Program-made: the position numbers and the translations under genes
Shown: positions 14,501 to 27,405 of the stretch, piece by piece
How the letters are laid out: each line of letters starts with the position of its first letter
Position numbering within the stretch: the stretch's first letter is position 1
The notes under the pieces: generated by a model
Database searches by the model: none
What the model was told of the DNA's origin: nothing
The model's input: only the letters and a program-made list of their open reading frames with translations
NCBI RefSeq assembly: GCF_964340395.1
Contig: NC_135570.1
Location: forward strand, 5,328,322-5,392,321
Reading direction: 5' to 3'
Source: Glandiceps talaboti
Taxonomy: Eukaryota; Hemichordata; Enteropneusta; Spengelidae
DNA length: 64,000 nucleotides

Positions 14501-16611
14501 AAACAAGAACACACCACAAAACAGCTTAAACGTTACAGAAGGTATTTTAAAAGAAAAAAATCAATGAATTATAAGTTAATGTGTAGACCAATTTAAGATG
14601 CTATTGGGGTATTCATTTTATCCAAATACATACACTTCAGTAATGTTCATCTGCTATTGTATTCATGTATTGTTTGGAAGTAAGTATAAATCACCCTATA
14701 GCATTGAAAGATTTATGTACATGTGGTTTCTTCATGATCACTATTTCAGTGACCGGGCCATTTCTGGGTACACCCAAAATTATGTCATTGATTGTTCATT
14801 TAAATTTTGCATAAATGTGATGCAACAGACTGGAAGATCTGTTGCTGATCTGTGTATGTATTAAACTACTCGCTACCCCATGTACATGTATCTTACGTAA
14901 GTGAAAGCAGCAGACAGAGTCTTTCAGTCTAGTGATTTCACAAATCTCTTAGTATTAATGATTTGAAAGATTTTTTCCAGTCTTGTAGTTTTTCCATGAT
15001 CCTAATGTGATTGACTATTTCTAGGCATGCCCCAAAATGCCATCAAATGTTCATTGATTTTTGCTAAATGCAATACCATAGTATGCCAAGTTACTTGTAA
15101 TCACTACAACTCATAGTCATACAAATAAATAGGTTTATAGTAAATAGAATAATATAAGGTATTCTTCATGAGAAAACAAAAATGTTGACAGAAAATCATT
15201 CAGACCTGGACTGTGCCCCTTTAATGAGATGATTGGGTTGTCAAAGTGATATCTGTGAAATGTCAAACATATTATATCATTCTTGCATATTATATCATAT
15301 CTTTTAATACATATCTTGGCTAACAACCAAACTACAATGTTATCAAGTTGGTAATAACATGAATATGATCTTTAGCATATGTATCAGCTAGGGTTTCAGC
15401 TGTCAAATAAATTAATTTTATATGTGAAGAAAAAATGTTATACATCATGATAATAACAAGAAGGGAGATGACTCACGTCAGGTTTATGTATTTTTAGTAA
15501 CTGAAAAGGTTGGATGTGTTGTTTTGATTATTGTTTTGATTACATACAGAGCAGTGTAAGCCAATTTGATGTGGTATTGGTATATCAGTTTCTTGTGAGA
15601 CATCCAAAGTTAGTGTTCTGCTATCTCTTTGAGGTGACTCACAAGAAATCCTAGTTTTTGTTAATGATTATCATTTAAACCCACTACAATTTATTTTGTT
15701 TCTTTCAAATGAAAATCACTACTTAGAGTCAATTTATCAAAATATTTTGTGGAAACGAATCCTATATTTTTAGTGGTGTCCCGTCAGAATTGTCAGTGTA
15801 TTGAACTATGATGATTTTTATCATTCTGTCATGTGTTGTCATTTATTAGAGGGCTTACTAGTTACAGTGTGTTCAATTATGTTATCCTTGCCTTTCCTGC
15901 TGCAGCGTGATGTCACTGCAGTACACCCAACAAGATGAGAAATGACAACCAGTTGATTAAAAAGACAGATATGCATCGAATTAGAAGGATGTGATGTTAC
16001 ATTTCTATACACCTATTGTACATATGTAGGTGGTAAAAGTCTATTTCAGGTAACAAGAATGAAATGGCCACTTTCACTACATACTGAAAGAGTAAGCCAT
16101 CAGTTACACTAAGATATAAAAACTTTCATTGTTAGATTCTTTGAACAAGTGTTTGTCATGAACCTTACATCTCATTGTGAAAAGTATCAATGAAATGTTA
16201 TTTCCATGGTCTGTAAACAGTGGAATGTAACCTTGAATTACTTTTCTGAGGACCCTTGAAATTTAGTACCTTGCAATAAAGCTTAATATCTAGGCCATGA
16301 TGAATGAACATACTTTGTGTTCTGTATAAAACTGTTAAGATTAGTCAGACTGGTACTAGTGGCTGCAGTACTGTCACTGCGTCAATGTTTAGAGACATAT
16401 GTAGCCTGTTTCAGCACTGTCTCATTGTTCCATGTAGCTGTCATACCTCCTAGCCCTCAGCTTCTCAGGAGATTACAAGGGCTAAGATTATGTCTTGAGG
16501 ACAGCACTGTAAACAGGCTAATGTTTACAGTAGATGGGTATGGCTTGGAAACTGCAAACAAGTTGCCATTTGTGCCTTCCTGCCATTTGTTCCTAAATAA
16601 GTAAAGCCCTT
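11580..16611. other. No gene seen; GT-rich patch and dispersed-repeat fragments
   Basis: At 13115-13275 a GT/ATGCATG-rich purine-pyrimidine alternating patch occurs. A dispersed-repeat fragment near 14720-14830 (containing CACCCAAAATTATGTCATTG) resembles one at 36720-36800. No exon is supported. Confidence 0.4.
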
Positions 16612-16745
16612 TGGCAAAGTTTGAACCACAATCGTAAACTGGTCATCCCAGCTGTATAATTGGAGACCTGGTAGGATAGAGGTTGCAATGTGAAAACTTT
16701 AATCCTATGCACTTACAGATGCTGCAATGGATTGTATACTCCACA
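16612..16745 (+). mobile_element. SINE-like repeat, copy 1
   Basis: It contains CCCAGCTGTATAATTGGAGA, CCTGGTAGGATAGAGGTTGC and, about 40 bases later, GATGCTGCAATGG. The same order occurs at 25158-25290 and in reverse near 27225-27290. The third copy adds a tRNA-like B box, so a tRNA-derived SINE is likely. Confidence 0.5.
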
Positions 16746-16763
16746 ACGAAATGAATACTATGA

Positions 16764-16849
16764 AGGGCCATTGTGCTGGTATAGGTCCATGCCAGGAGTA
16801 ATAATTAGGGCCGTTGTGCTGGTATAGGTCCATGCCAGGGGTAATAATT
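16764..16849 (+). repeat. Tandem duplication, 2 x 43 bases
   Basis: Two near-identical units start AGGGCCATTGTGCTGGTATA and AGGGCCGTTGTGCTGGTATA and end CCAGGxGTAATAATT. Three substitutions or fewer separate them, so the duplication is recent. Confidence 0.85.
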
Positions 16850-16859
16850 AATGTATATG

Positions 16860-19639
16860 AAGTCTTTTGATCAATACATTGGTAGAAATGTAAGCAATTG
16901 AAAAAGTCTGATCATCTCAGTATTGTCTCAATTAATGTTTGAAATGAAGTATAGCTTTTGAAAGAGTTGAACTCTTTAGAGGGCTTTCAAATTAGCCCAT
17001 GATTTAATAAAGACTAGATGACAGCATTGTTTGTCAACAGCTTGGAATTAGTTGTATTTTTAGTATCACTTATGCAATGGGGGATGATACAGTTATATAA
17101 TATGCCAGTACCCAAGGCCAGGTTGCCAGGTACTGTATATGTATATATAGCCATGACCCAGAATACTAAGAATAGCCACACCACTTATCCTAGGTTAGTG
17201 GAAAAGTAGATAGGTGTGTTTCTGGTATGTGTGTAATGGATGTGAACATATGTTGCTTTTAGTAATGGAGTACTTTCAAGGGCCATTACCAATGTCCTTG
17301 TGTTTTCCTTATTATGTGACATTTGGTGAGTAGCGGTCAGGTAGATATAAATAACTATACTACTACTACAGCCAATCAGGCACCACTGTGATTTAATAGC
17401 GGTGTGAAAAACATAGAACTTTATGGGAATATTGTGAACGATTCTTTTATTTGAAGTTGTAATTTATATCCCTCCCTGTAGAGGTGGTGTATGCAACTAT
17501 TGTCAGAATAGAAAGTAAGATTTTCGTTTGCCTTGTTTTGAATATTGTTACAATTCCTTTTCATATGAAGGGTGTTACGTTGACATACATGCACTTTGAC
17601 CACAGTGTTTTGTTGATGTTTGTTTATTGTAAACAGTTGAACTCATAGTTTTGTTGATATTTAGTTAATTATTCTAAACAGTTGACTGCAATGAATAAGG
17701 TTTAGAAGTGAGTTGTCCACCATGTTTTTATAGAATTGCTGGCACTTTGCAACTTCATCACATGACATGTCAATTTGTGTTAGAAATATTTAAACATTGA
17801 AAACACTAGATATATTTTTATGAATTCTGATATAACAAATTTCTGTATTTCTTTGAAATTCATAAAATCTTTACAATATGAACATTTTTAATAGTGTTGA
17901 AAACATTACAAATACTTGTATATCATTTAAAACATGAGTGAGCAATTTAGAGCAAATTTGACAGTACAGCAAATTAGGGGTCAAGTGAATAAAGAGTATT
18001 GAGATTCAATTCTAACTTGATATAGCTGAAATCTGTCTGAGTTTCACAGTTTGTCGTCTCGTTATAATTACAAATGTAGGTTTTAGGATGAACAGTGATT
18101 TGTAAATGTGTTGTATATCAAAACTTTGATTTTGTCTGTTTACAGATATTCTAAAAATCATAGTGGTATGATTTATGCAACATTCTCAGTTTGTATAGTC
18201 AGCAGGCTGTTCTCACTGAGGTGGTATTTTTGCTGCATACATATTAAACCTGTATATCCAAATTTCATTCTCCAAAAGTAGATCGCTTGGCAAGTCTCTT
18301 AAACTCTCAAATGAAACCAGAATGCAATATTTACCTGGAGATGAAAAATACATGTAAATAATAACATATGGTAGTATATATATAGTATTGTATTGTTTGA
18401 CCTGTATGCTAAGGTCATTCTTTGACAACAAATAAGGACAGATAGGTAAATCGAGGTCATACTCTATTTGGTTGCCATTTAGTTGGCTCATATCTCTTTA
18501 GTTGGATAATATCTGTACCACCCACGTACTTCTAGGATCTCATTATTTTTATCATCAAAGTTTATGAGTGAAAGGTGCCAGGAGATCCGAGTGTCATACA
18601 TGTTATGAAAAGTCTACCGTGAAAAGTTCAAATTTAAAGGCCCAATTCAGATTGGGATGTACGGTAAATTTGGAAGTAAAAGCAATTGTTTTGTAGAGCT
18701 ATAGAAAAAGTTGGTCAAGAACAAAAAGAATGAGTCTATCTAATCTGTATGACGCCACTGATAAGATAACACTAATGAAAGAACCAGAGATAGAATCATG
18801 GGTCTTTTGGCAGCCAATTGCAAACCACTTTGACTAAAGCAATAGTGTTTTTTAATTCACTTCAAAATTGACAAGTTTCTCTTTTTCGTGTAGTTTTTAG
18901 TCACATATTCACTTTATTTTAGAGTAAATATGAAGATTAAACCTCGGTCACAATCTGTGTATCAAACTTTTTGTTGAAAATGGGGTCACTTGTAAGATAA
19001 TTTCATGAAAATGTCACCAATATTTCGAAGTGGATGGGTCAGATACAGCTGTTGAAATGGTAGGAACATTTCTATTTGCAGCTGTATGACTAATCGATCT
19101 GTTCTGCTCTGAAATACAGCGTTATGTGAATTCTTGGCCTGTGACACCCCTCACACTCACTACATTGTGTTCTACTGACTAACCAGAGTGATCAAACACT
19201 CGCCGTAATTTGAAACTTCACTAGCGCTATTTTACTGTGGTTGACCAAAAGAATGGCTATTTGAATAGACCTGTACTCATAGTAGAAAATTAGGCATACA
19301 TATACAATAGCTTTATATTTAAATTGAATAATGAGGCATTATCAAGTTAGTAAATGCACACTTTGAGTGTTGTCTTTAATTGTGTCAGGCTTTTAGCTTT
19401 GGTGATGTAGTTAGCTTTTATTACTAGAAAACTGTGAGAGATTATTAAATCATTTTACCTTTGATTTCAAAGTATGAAATGAACAGTGTAAATGTGGACA
19501 TTAGCCTAGTACATTTGGAAGTATTACTAGTGTGTTACAGAACCCATGATGTGTTATAGTACAAGTGTGGTGTACTCGGGGTATTTGCATGAGTACTTGT
19601 GGTACATCCATGAAAGTGCAGCAAAATCGCATGACTTGG
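16860..19639. other. No gene seen; dispersed repeat at 18560-18830
   Basis: The block with AGAAAAAGTTGGTCAAGAAC, AAAAAGAATG and GATAACACTAATGA recurs at 34960-35135, so it is a dispersed repeat. The remainder is AT-rich with no supportable exon. Confidence 0.4.
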
Positions 19640-19840
19640 CTATCTGGCATGACTTCCTGAGACTTGGCTACCTGGCTCAACATATGTGTACTGGTTCAAC
19701 AGAGACTTGGAATTGGATATCTGACTTGACATACTGACTCGAAAGAGACTTATCTGGCATGACATGACTTTACAAAGACTTGGCTATTTAACATGACATG
19801 ACTTTACAGCGACTTGGTTATCTGACTTGACATGACTTTA
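19640..19840 (+). repeat. Short tandem repeat with ACTTGGCTATCTGACTTGAC unit
   Basis: The words GAGACTTGGCTATCTG and TGACATGACTTTACAGAGAC alternate about every 40-45 bases, leading directly into the palindrome at 19841. Confidence 0.7.
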
Positions 19841-19956
19841 CAGAGACTTGGCTATTTGGCTTGACTATAACGTTGCCAGTATGTCAGATAGCCAAGGGCC
19901 ATTGGCCATCTGACACGTTAGCAACATCATAGTCAAGCCAGATAACTAAGTCTCTG
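19841..19956. repeat. Near-perfect palindrome, 55-base arms, 6-base loop
   Basis: The left arm begins CAGAGACTTGGCTATTTGGC and ends GATAGCCAA. The right arm begins TTGGCCATC and ends AACTAAGTCTCTG. Arms at 19841-19895 and 19902-19956 pair with about nine mismatches. The left arm is continuous with the upstream tandem unit, so the palindrome may have formed by inversion of one unit. Confidence 0.8.
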
Positions 19957-19959
19957 GGC

Positions 19960-22900
19960 TATAAGAACTGAGAACATTGCTTCAATTATTTCATGTCTGT
20001 AATACGTTAACTAAGTTAATATGACAGTGTAAATACCTTACATGTAACCTGACAACATATTGTAATACAAACTTTTCAAAACAAGTAAGGTTATCTGCAG
20101 CTTTGTTATTCTTTGACCTCAGCATAATCATACAATCTTATACTTACATCAAATGAAATTTGAACTTTGCTGTTATGACGCACTGTATTAAACTCAAGTC
20201 ACCTTTCCACAGTTAAATGTAGAACTGCTGTCTTGTACATTTGTACAGTAGAGTATGCAGTAAAAGGTGAGAATATCTTTGGCGATTGTTATTCTTTTCT
20301 TATATGGTGAGTACTTACATTGTAGTACCAGGCCTTGAGGAATCTGGGAGAAGTTATAGTTACGATACACATGTACAATTAATTGTGAAATTTTGTTGGT
20401 GTAATTGAGTCCCAGGATTGACTGTTGTTATCATAGAAATATATACTATAGAATATCAGAATAATCCAGATCGTTTGCCAGTGTTTTTACTCAGGTTTTT
20501 TGAACTTCTGTAATAGAAAGGGGGAACTCAGGTAACACTAGCATAGGTTCCCACACAGCATACCAGGATTATGTTGAATGAATGGAAATCCTGGTTGGTG
20601 GTTATCTAGAGTAGATATACCAAGTAATCATATGACCCACAGCAAAAAACATTATTACATAAAGTAATTTTGCTAAGGTTTTAGAACTCTAGTAGTAGAG
20701 GGGAAAATCTTGTAAAATTTATGTAGAATTTCATAAGTTGTGCAATCATTTTGGTGGGAGACCCTGGTAAAATACCATGGGAACTTAAGTAGATTCTATC
20801 TTAGTACCGTATTTACCCCCTTTAACAAAAATGCTGGTAGGAAACCTGGGTATTAAATAACTGGGGAACTTGGGTAGATTTTACCTACTTACCATCCTTT
20901 GCAAAAACACAGGTACACATGGTAATAAGATACATGTATGCCAAATGTGATGTGACAGTGTGATATTAAACAGTACAAATCCATCTGTCAAAACCAATTA
21001 GGAGGTTTCTGTGCATAAATGTACTTTCAAGGGATATTTCTTATTTATTTTTGACAACGCAGACTAGAATTATGACATTAACCACGTTTGAGTGAGCATA
21101 CCTGTTATTCTCCATCACAGATTTCAAGGATTGAGACAGGTAATGATGCATGTGTCGACAATTCTGTGGACAGTTCTGACAGCCTTTTACCAGGATTGTC
21201 AGACTTTACTCATACTTCAAAACACTACTGTGTCCATCTGAGTGTCGTTGTTTGCATGTGGGCTGAGCTTGTGGTAACCCCTGAGGCCTAAGTATTGACA
21301 TGTGTGAAAGTACTAAGTAGTATTGTGACCTTATAATGATGCCCACACGTGTCATAACTCTTGTACTTTGAAGGTACTTCTAAAATCTCCAATCAGACAT
21401 TATGAGCCAAAATGCTAGACTTATGAAAAATCTTCTGCTGAGACAGACTGTCATGGCTCAGTTCATTCAAATATTTCAGTATCATGACAGATATATGTAG
21501 ATGACTCAACTCAATATGAAAAATGTCTCGTTACAAAATTGAATTTTACTTCTTGTATAAAAGTTATTAGGGTTCACACTCCACACTTGTACTCTGCCCT
21601 AGAGTTGGTTTGAGGTTTAACCTGACTTTAAAAAATCAGTGTGAACAGTAAGTCGGCCTAGTTGGGCAATGTTAGTCCAAGTGAGAGTGGTGGTGCAAGT
21701 CGGTACTACTAGTACTAGGTTAATGTTAATGTTATCATGGATGTTGATGCATTTGGGCTGACATAAACTACCCCCCCCCCCCCCCCCCCCCCCCATACAA
21801 CTCTGAGCTATTGAAGCCATTGAAGCATAGACACTGTCTATGATTGAAGTTATGATTTACAATATAAGTCAGGTGTGAGATGTGTATTAAACCCATCTGG
21901 AAGCCATCTGGTAAATTCAAATCTGATGGCCAGAGCCACTTCAAAACTAGCTTAACAGTTTCACGACTTCAATTGGACTTGAGTTGAATCTGGTCTAACA
22001 GTATGTGAATGTATGGGTTGTAGTCTGTGTATACTGTAACTAGAGAACACAAACTTTCAAGTATGTATGCTATTTTCATTTACTTGTCATCCTAGTATTT
22101 TATGATTGATGATTTTGAAATTGGGGAGAAAATAGAATGATATATGTTGTATCTATATTAAGAAATTCAAAGTTAGTTTACATAAACCATAGTCATAAAT
22201 TATCAATTTGTATGTAACTTATATTTATAATGTGAAAGTAGATAAAGGCAAACAGATAATTGTAATGAGTAATTTTACGTTCCTTGTATTAAGCTACAAT
22301 GTCATTATTGCCTTTAATACCACTTTGCTCCTGAGAAGTCGGTTTGAATGTGAATGTAAGTATATTCAAGAGTATATGAAAATAAGATACACGGATACAG
22401 GTGCATATTGCACATCATCAAGTCATCATTTCATATCTAAGCTGGCCTTAACCTTGGAACAATATTTCCTAGACTGTGAAGTCCCTCAAGAGATTTTTTT
22501 GTCTTACTGCCTTCAAATGTTTTGAGTTTGCTATTTACTTTAGATTTTTTGAGAAAAATATTTTCCTCAACTTTTCATTATTATTTTTCCCAGTTACTAA
22601 TCATTTCCCAAGGGTTCTTGGTCTACAAGATCACCCAACTAATTCAGTCACTCATTCAGGTTAACATTTCATCAGTTTAAACAATATTATTTTATTCAAA
22701 TAAAAAATGAACGAAGGCCCATAGACATAAACATTTCCGTGAAAAAGTTTGAGAAAATATTTACTAGCAATGTCTTGAAATTCTAACAATGTTTTTAAAA
22801 CTTTGAAACAAGGAGCACAGTTGAACAGGATTAATCTACTGCTTAAAATGACTTTTGAAAACTAATTCTGAATTCAGAGTTGTGAGAATGTGAGGTCAAG

Positions 22901-23599
22901 TGGGATCAGATATTGATAAAAGCCATTGTAGAAAGTAGCATATAGGTACATATATATTATATCAAGTGCTAGGAGTATCAATATTTAACTCCATTTTTGT
23001 GTACCATACTTTATTGAATTTACATGTCATTTGCATGTATCAAACACAACTGCAGATGGCAATTACAAAGATATCCATCCAGAAGTCAATTTGTTGTCAA
23101 GTTCATATCACATTATCAGATAGTTTGCTTTAATATACAGCTTTTACTCATATTTGCTTTCTCATTTAACCAAATTTCATGTGTACATATACACATTTAT
23201 ATGAAACTAGGAGGTCTTTATTTTTCCAGTGATGTGATTCCCCAGCATACCAAAGTTTCAGAATTTAGCCAAGATGTTCGTTCATGTTCACATACATATT
23301 CATATGTAGTAAAAGGTCCTCATTTCAGCAAAGTTATGTTTCCCTAGCATACCAAAAAAAAGTGACATTGGTGTAGAAAATCTTTGAAATTTAAATTCAG
23401 AGTTTTTAGTAAAAAGCACACTTTTTCGTAAAGTTACAAAATTCGTAAATTTTTTCACTCAAAAACAATGTATAGAATTACACTTGTTTGGTCTTGCATT
23501 CTATATTTTTAAAAAACTTATAAAAGTAAAATTGAAGTCAGCAAACTAAATTCAATTGTCTTTTCTTTCGTTATTGTTTAACTTTGGTGAAATAAAGAT
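19960..23599. other. No gene seen; poly-C and diverged repeats
   Basis: From 20470 to 20920 diverged copies of a GGTAAAAT..GGTTCCCA-like word recur; related text lies at 38990-39130. A 24-base C run lies at 21771-21794. A splice-like piece at 21119-21138 was considered and rejected. Confidence 0.4.
21771..21794 (+). repeat. Homopolymer C run of 24
   Basis: Twenty-four consecutive C in an otherwise AT-rich region; its length may be unreliable through sequencing slippage. Confidence 0.95.
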
Positions 23600-24180
23600 T
23601 CATTCATTCAATTGTTATGATTTCAAATTGACTTATCACCCGACACCAAAGACAGTTCATTTAGTATTTCACATTCAAAACTTCTTAGTTACATCATGGC
23701 CCTTAAATGTTAACAAATATAACTCAACACAGTGCGTTGATAACTTTTTGAATTGAATTGATTCTGAGGTATCACCAAAGAATTCATTTTGCGTTTCTCA
23801 TTCAAAACTTAATTTTCAGTTATATCTTGACCCTGTATCAGCTTGGGGACCCAATTCTTTATAACTGTACAGTATGTCGAACATTTTGAATTGAATGGTT
23901 TCTATGAGATATCTTTTGCATTTCTCATTCAAAACCTTTCAGTTATATCTTGACCCTAAATCAGCTTTGGGACCCTATTCTTAACAAGTATAACTCAAAT
24001 ACAGTGTTGAGATCTTTATGAATGGATTCTACTAGAATCACCAAAGAATCTATTTTGCATTTCTCATTCAAAACTTCTCAGTTGTATCTTGACCCAATAA
24101 CAGCTTTGGGACCATGTTCTTCACATACATAGCTCAGTGCTCAATGGTGAGATGAATAGATTCTACTAGAACTTCATTGT
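23600..24180 (+). repeat. Tandem array, about four copies of a 126-139 base unit
   Basis: TTCTCATTCAAAACTTCTCA, ATATCTTGACCC, CAGCTTTGGGACCC, TATAACTCAAATACAGTG and ATCACCAAAGAATC recur. The first landmark lies near 23668, 23795, 23921 and 24061. Confidence 0.75.
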
Positions 24181-25157
24181 ATGGAAAAAAGTAAAGACAC
24201 AGTGAAAGGGAACAACGTAAAGTGTGAGAGGAGAGGAGAGTAAATTACTTGTGAGCTGAGATTGATATCCTCTATTCTGACAATGATACGTTTCTGTTTT
24301 CGCCACCTTCAGTATTCATTGTCACAAAGATGTATTGTTTTCGTGTATTCACACTCACAGTCACTGGTTGTACTATTCAAATGTGTTTTTTTGTGCACAA
24401 ACCTGTCTTTCATCCCTCTTGAATACGTGCAATACCTAGGAATTTTTTACTCTGCTGTATATATGGTGACCAGGAGAGCGTAAGTTATGGGATTAACAAC
24501 TTTCCTGTGCATGTTTTCACATCTTCGTTTTTATACCCCGAAATTTTTGTTTTTGTGTAGGGTTCACCTTAGTGTCCACTTTGTTGAGGTCTTGATGCAA
24601 TTTGCGGAGTGTGAATGAGATATGTTGATAGGTTGGCAAACCTATACATGTGGGTGTGGACATTGGTGTTGTGTTTACGCGTAGGTCTGAAAGTCACAAC
24701 ATTAGTGTTTTTTTTGCAGTGGCAGTAGATTGATGTATCATCAGGATTTTAGGACAGAGGAGAAATAACAATGCACGATTTTGGTTCTATTATAGGCTGT
24801 ACTTTATCTGTAATTATAGAAGGGCCGGTATATTTGTCACTTCTGAATGACAGCATTTAGATTAAGACACTGTTTGAGTTAGAACTCTGTGACCACATAA
24901 AGAAATTCTAGAACCTGTGAGTATTGAGGACATATGTGAAAAATGATCACTAAATGTCAAAGATTTCGACTTTGTTTTTTTTTCGTAGATTTAATGAATG
25001 AATGTAATTATCACAATTTGTTACCCCCAGCCCTGTTGTGTCATAACGGTTGACTGGTCACTTTGACTGACTCATACTGCTCAGAGGTGTTTCGATACCC
25101 ACCACTGCTATTTCTTTCTGAATGACTGCGTGTGTTGAAACCCTTGGGAAAACTGTA

Positions 25158-25290
25158 ACCATCGACATGACTTGCCCGGTCACCCAGTTTTATAATGGGG
25201 ACCTTGTAGGATGGCTTGAGATTGTTATATGAAGCACATTACCATTTGCTGTAAGTAGCAGCAAGGGTTGTTTGTTCCCCAAAGTGTTTA
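25158..25290 (+). mobile_element. SINE-like repeat, copy 2
   Basis: CCCGGTCACCCAGTTTTATA, ATGGGGACCTTGTAGGATGG, TGAGATTGTTATATGAAGC and GCAGCAAGGGTTGTTTGTTC match the layout of the copy at 16612. Confidence 0.5.
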
Positions 25291-27224
25291 GGAAGTGAGT
25301 GTGGTAAAATTGTATGATAGAAGTTCCATACAGCATGGACAAATGTATGCATAGTATATACATACAGTAAGAATTGCTTTCGGATCCACCCTGGCTAGTA
25401 TTTGGCTAGAAGCATTGGCCTAGCTCAGTGATAACACCAGCTGGCATTGGCCCTGACGTGCATTTGTCACCTAAAAGGTTAATGTCTGAATTAGGATGAC
25501 AGTGGGTAGTAATTCAGAACAGTAGGTATAAAGTTTAGCTCAAAGTTAAATTCTTTAGGAGGAATCTATATAATAATGACCTTAAACAAGAGGTTGGTGA
25601 AATTTTGTGAAAATCGTCCACTTTTAAACCTACATGAAGATATCCTGAAATTGTAGGAACAGAGATTATCCATGGTCTAAAGAAATAGTTATCCTGACAT
25701 TTTCACCAATAGAAGTTTGGTTGTCTAGAGCTGTGAGAATTTATACACAACAATATAGTGTGTATTCATTTCATCTTATACATATTGCATGAAGTGAACA
25801 GAGTGATTGCACAGAAAGGACAAGGCATGGTTGGTAGAGTTCAGGGTTTGTCAAACACAATGTGATATAAGGTCCATTGTTAGTGAGGTAAAGCAGTCTG
25901 GTATAGCTTACACTTCACAAACATACTCAGTATAGACACTGTGGAGTCAGGTGGGTCAGTGTCCTTAGTGTACCATATAACTGTTGTTTATCACACATCT
26001 ATACCTAGATTCCCATGCATACAAATGTGCATGTATGTACATTCACAAATGTGTTTGCAGTTGTAGTTGTGCAGTAATGTTCAAAAACATGCCCAGCACA
26101 AGAAGTACATTGTAGAAATTCAAATAGAAATATGACATATTTAGAAATATCGATCGTTCCACCAACCAATGTTTTCAACTTATGGAATATTCCATGTGAA
26201 GGACCAAGTTATTTGAAGACTAAAGTAGCCTAAATCACCTAAAACTTGTCATATGAAAACCTGTTCTGGATTCTTTTTAGTCTAGATGCTGTCCATAACT
26301 GTAAATCTCTTCTCAGCAACAGATGATAAGATTTGAAGCCACAGATAACATCTAGACTACAATGTAGGCCCTTTTGAAATCGTTAAAGGAATTTTGTCAT
26401 TCACTGTTTCATTTTATACCCTAGAATTTTCGGTAGTGAATTTTACCATCTTTAGTCCTTGCTTGTTGCCAAGGTGTAACAGTTGTTACTTGTTGGCATG
26501 TAAAACAGTATTGTCTTTGAGAATTGAGTTCTTGTCAGCTACATGTAAGTTGTTCACAGTTAGCCACTTGTGCTCCAATGGTTTGTAGAGTCCACTCAAG
26601 AAGTTTTGAGTGTCCCTCTTGATAGGTGTGATAATTGGAATCAAACCATGTCGGTAAAATCTTAAAATGATATCAAAACAAACAACTATCCACAGGCATT
26701 ATTTCAGTTTTCAAATATCAGAACCCCAACTTCAAGCAGAGGGGCCACACCCGTGTATAATCACTGACCCCAGAATGTACGGTTCCTGCAATAATGTACC
26801 TCATGCTAGAGGGTCAGACTAGAACAAGAACTATCATGTGTAGTACATGTCGAGGAAGTCATGGTACCTACCAAGAAATTGGATGATTGTTATTTCTGTC
26901 ATGCACACACGGAGTTAAATTGTATGTACTAGCAATATTGACAATTGGCCACTGGTTCGTTGTTTATTCATTTTGTAATGATACTAAGTAAAAGTGTACA
27001 ATTACAATATTAAATATATGTATCTCACTCATAAATAATGATGAAACTATTAAAATGACAACAAGAATTTCATTCCTTTCCAACTTGTATACTCAAATTA
27101 CTTTACAATTATTATTCCTGGTATAGACCTGGACTAACATTGTACAACTACACTTTATACTTTGTTGACTCCCTAGGGAACACACAGTCCATTGTTTTCT
27201 CTGTCAACACACAGGATTAAGTCC

Positions 27225-27405
27225 TTCATATAGCAATCTCTATCCTACCAGGTTCTTAATTATACAGCTAGGGTGATAGGTGCATAATTTTAGTTCAAAT
27301 CTTGCCTAAGAACTTTAGCCATTCCATTGAAATCAAATGGCAGTAGCGAGGCTCAAACCTGCAATCTGCAGATTTGTGAGCTGCAACTTTATCAGCAGTC
27401 TGTTC
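27225..27405 (-). mobile_element. SINE-like repeat, copy 3 with tRNA-like B box
   Basis: On the minus strand, GCAGGTTTGAGCCTCGCTAC contains a good RNA polymerase III B box (GGTTTGAGCC). It is followed by the shared body AGCTGTATAATTAAGAACCT and GGTAGGATAGAGATTGC. The A box is not clear. Confidence 0.55.

Noticed and set aside
21088-21291. Possible exon with ISRIETG after TCCATCACAG and before GTAATG, which recalls the PDZ segment before VNPGSKAA
   Set aside because: It is 19 bases and its exit phase does not fit the phase-0 entry of exon 1. The longer frame resembles no PDZ start. Judged chance.
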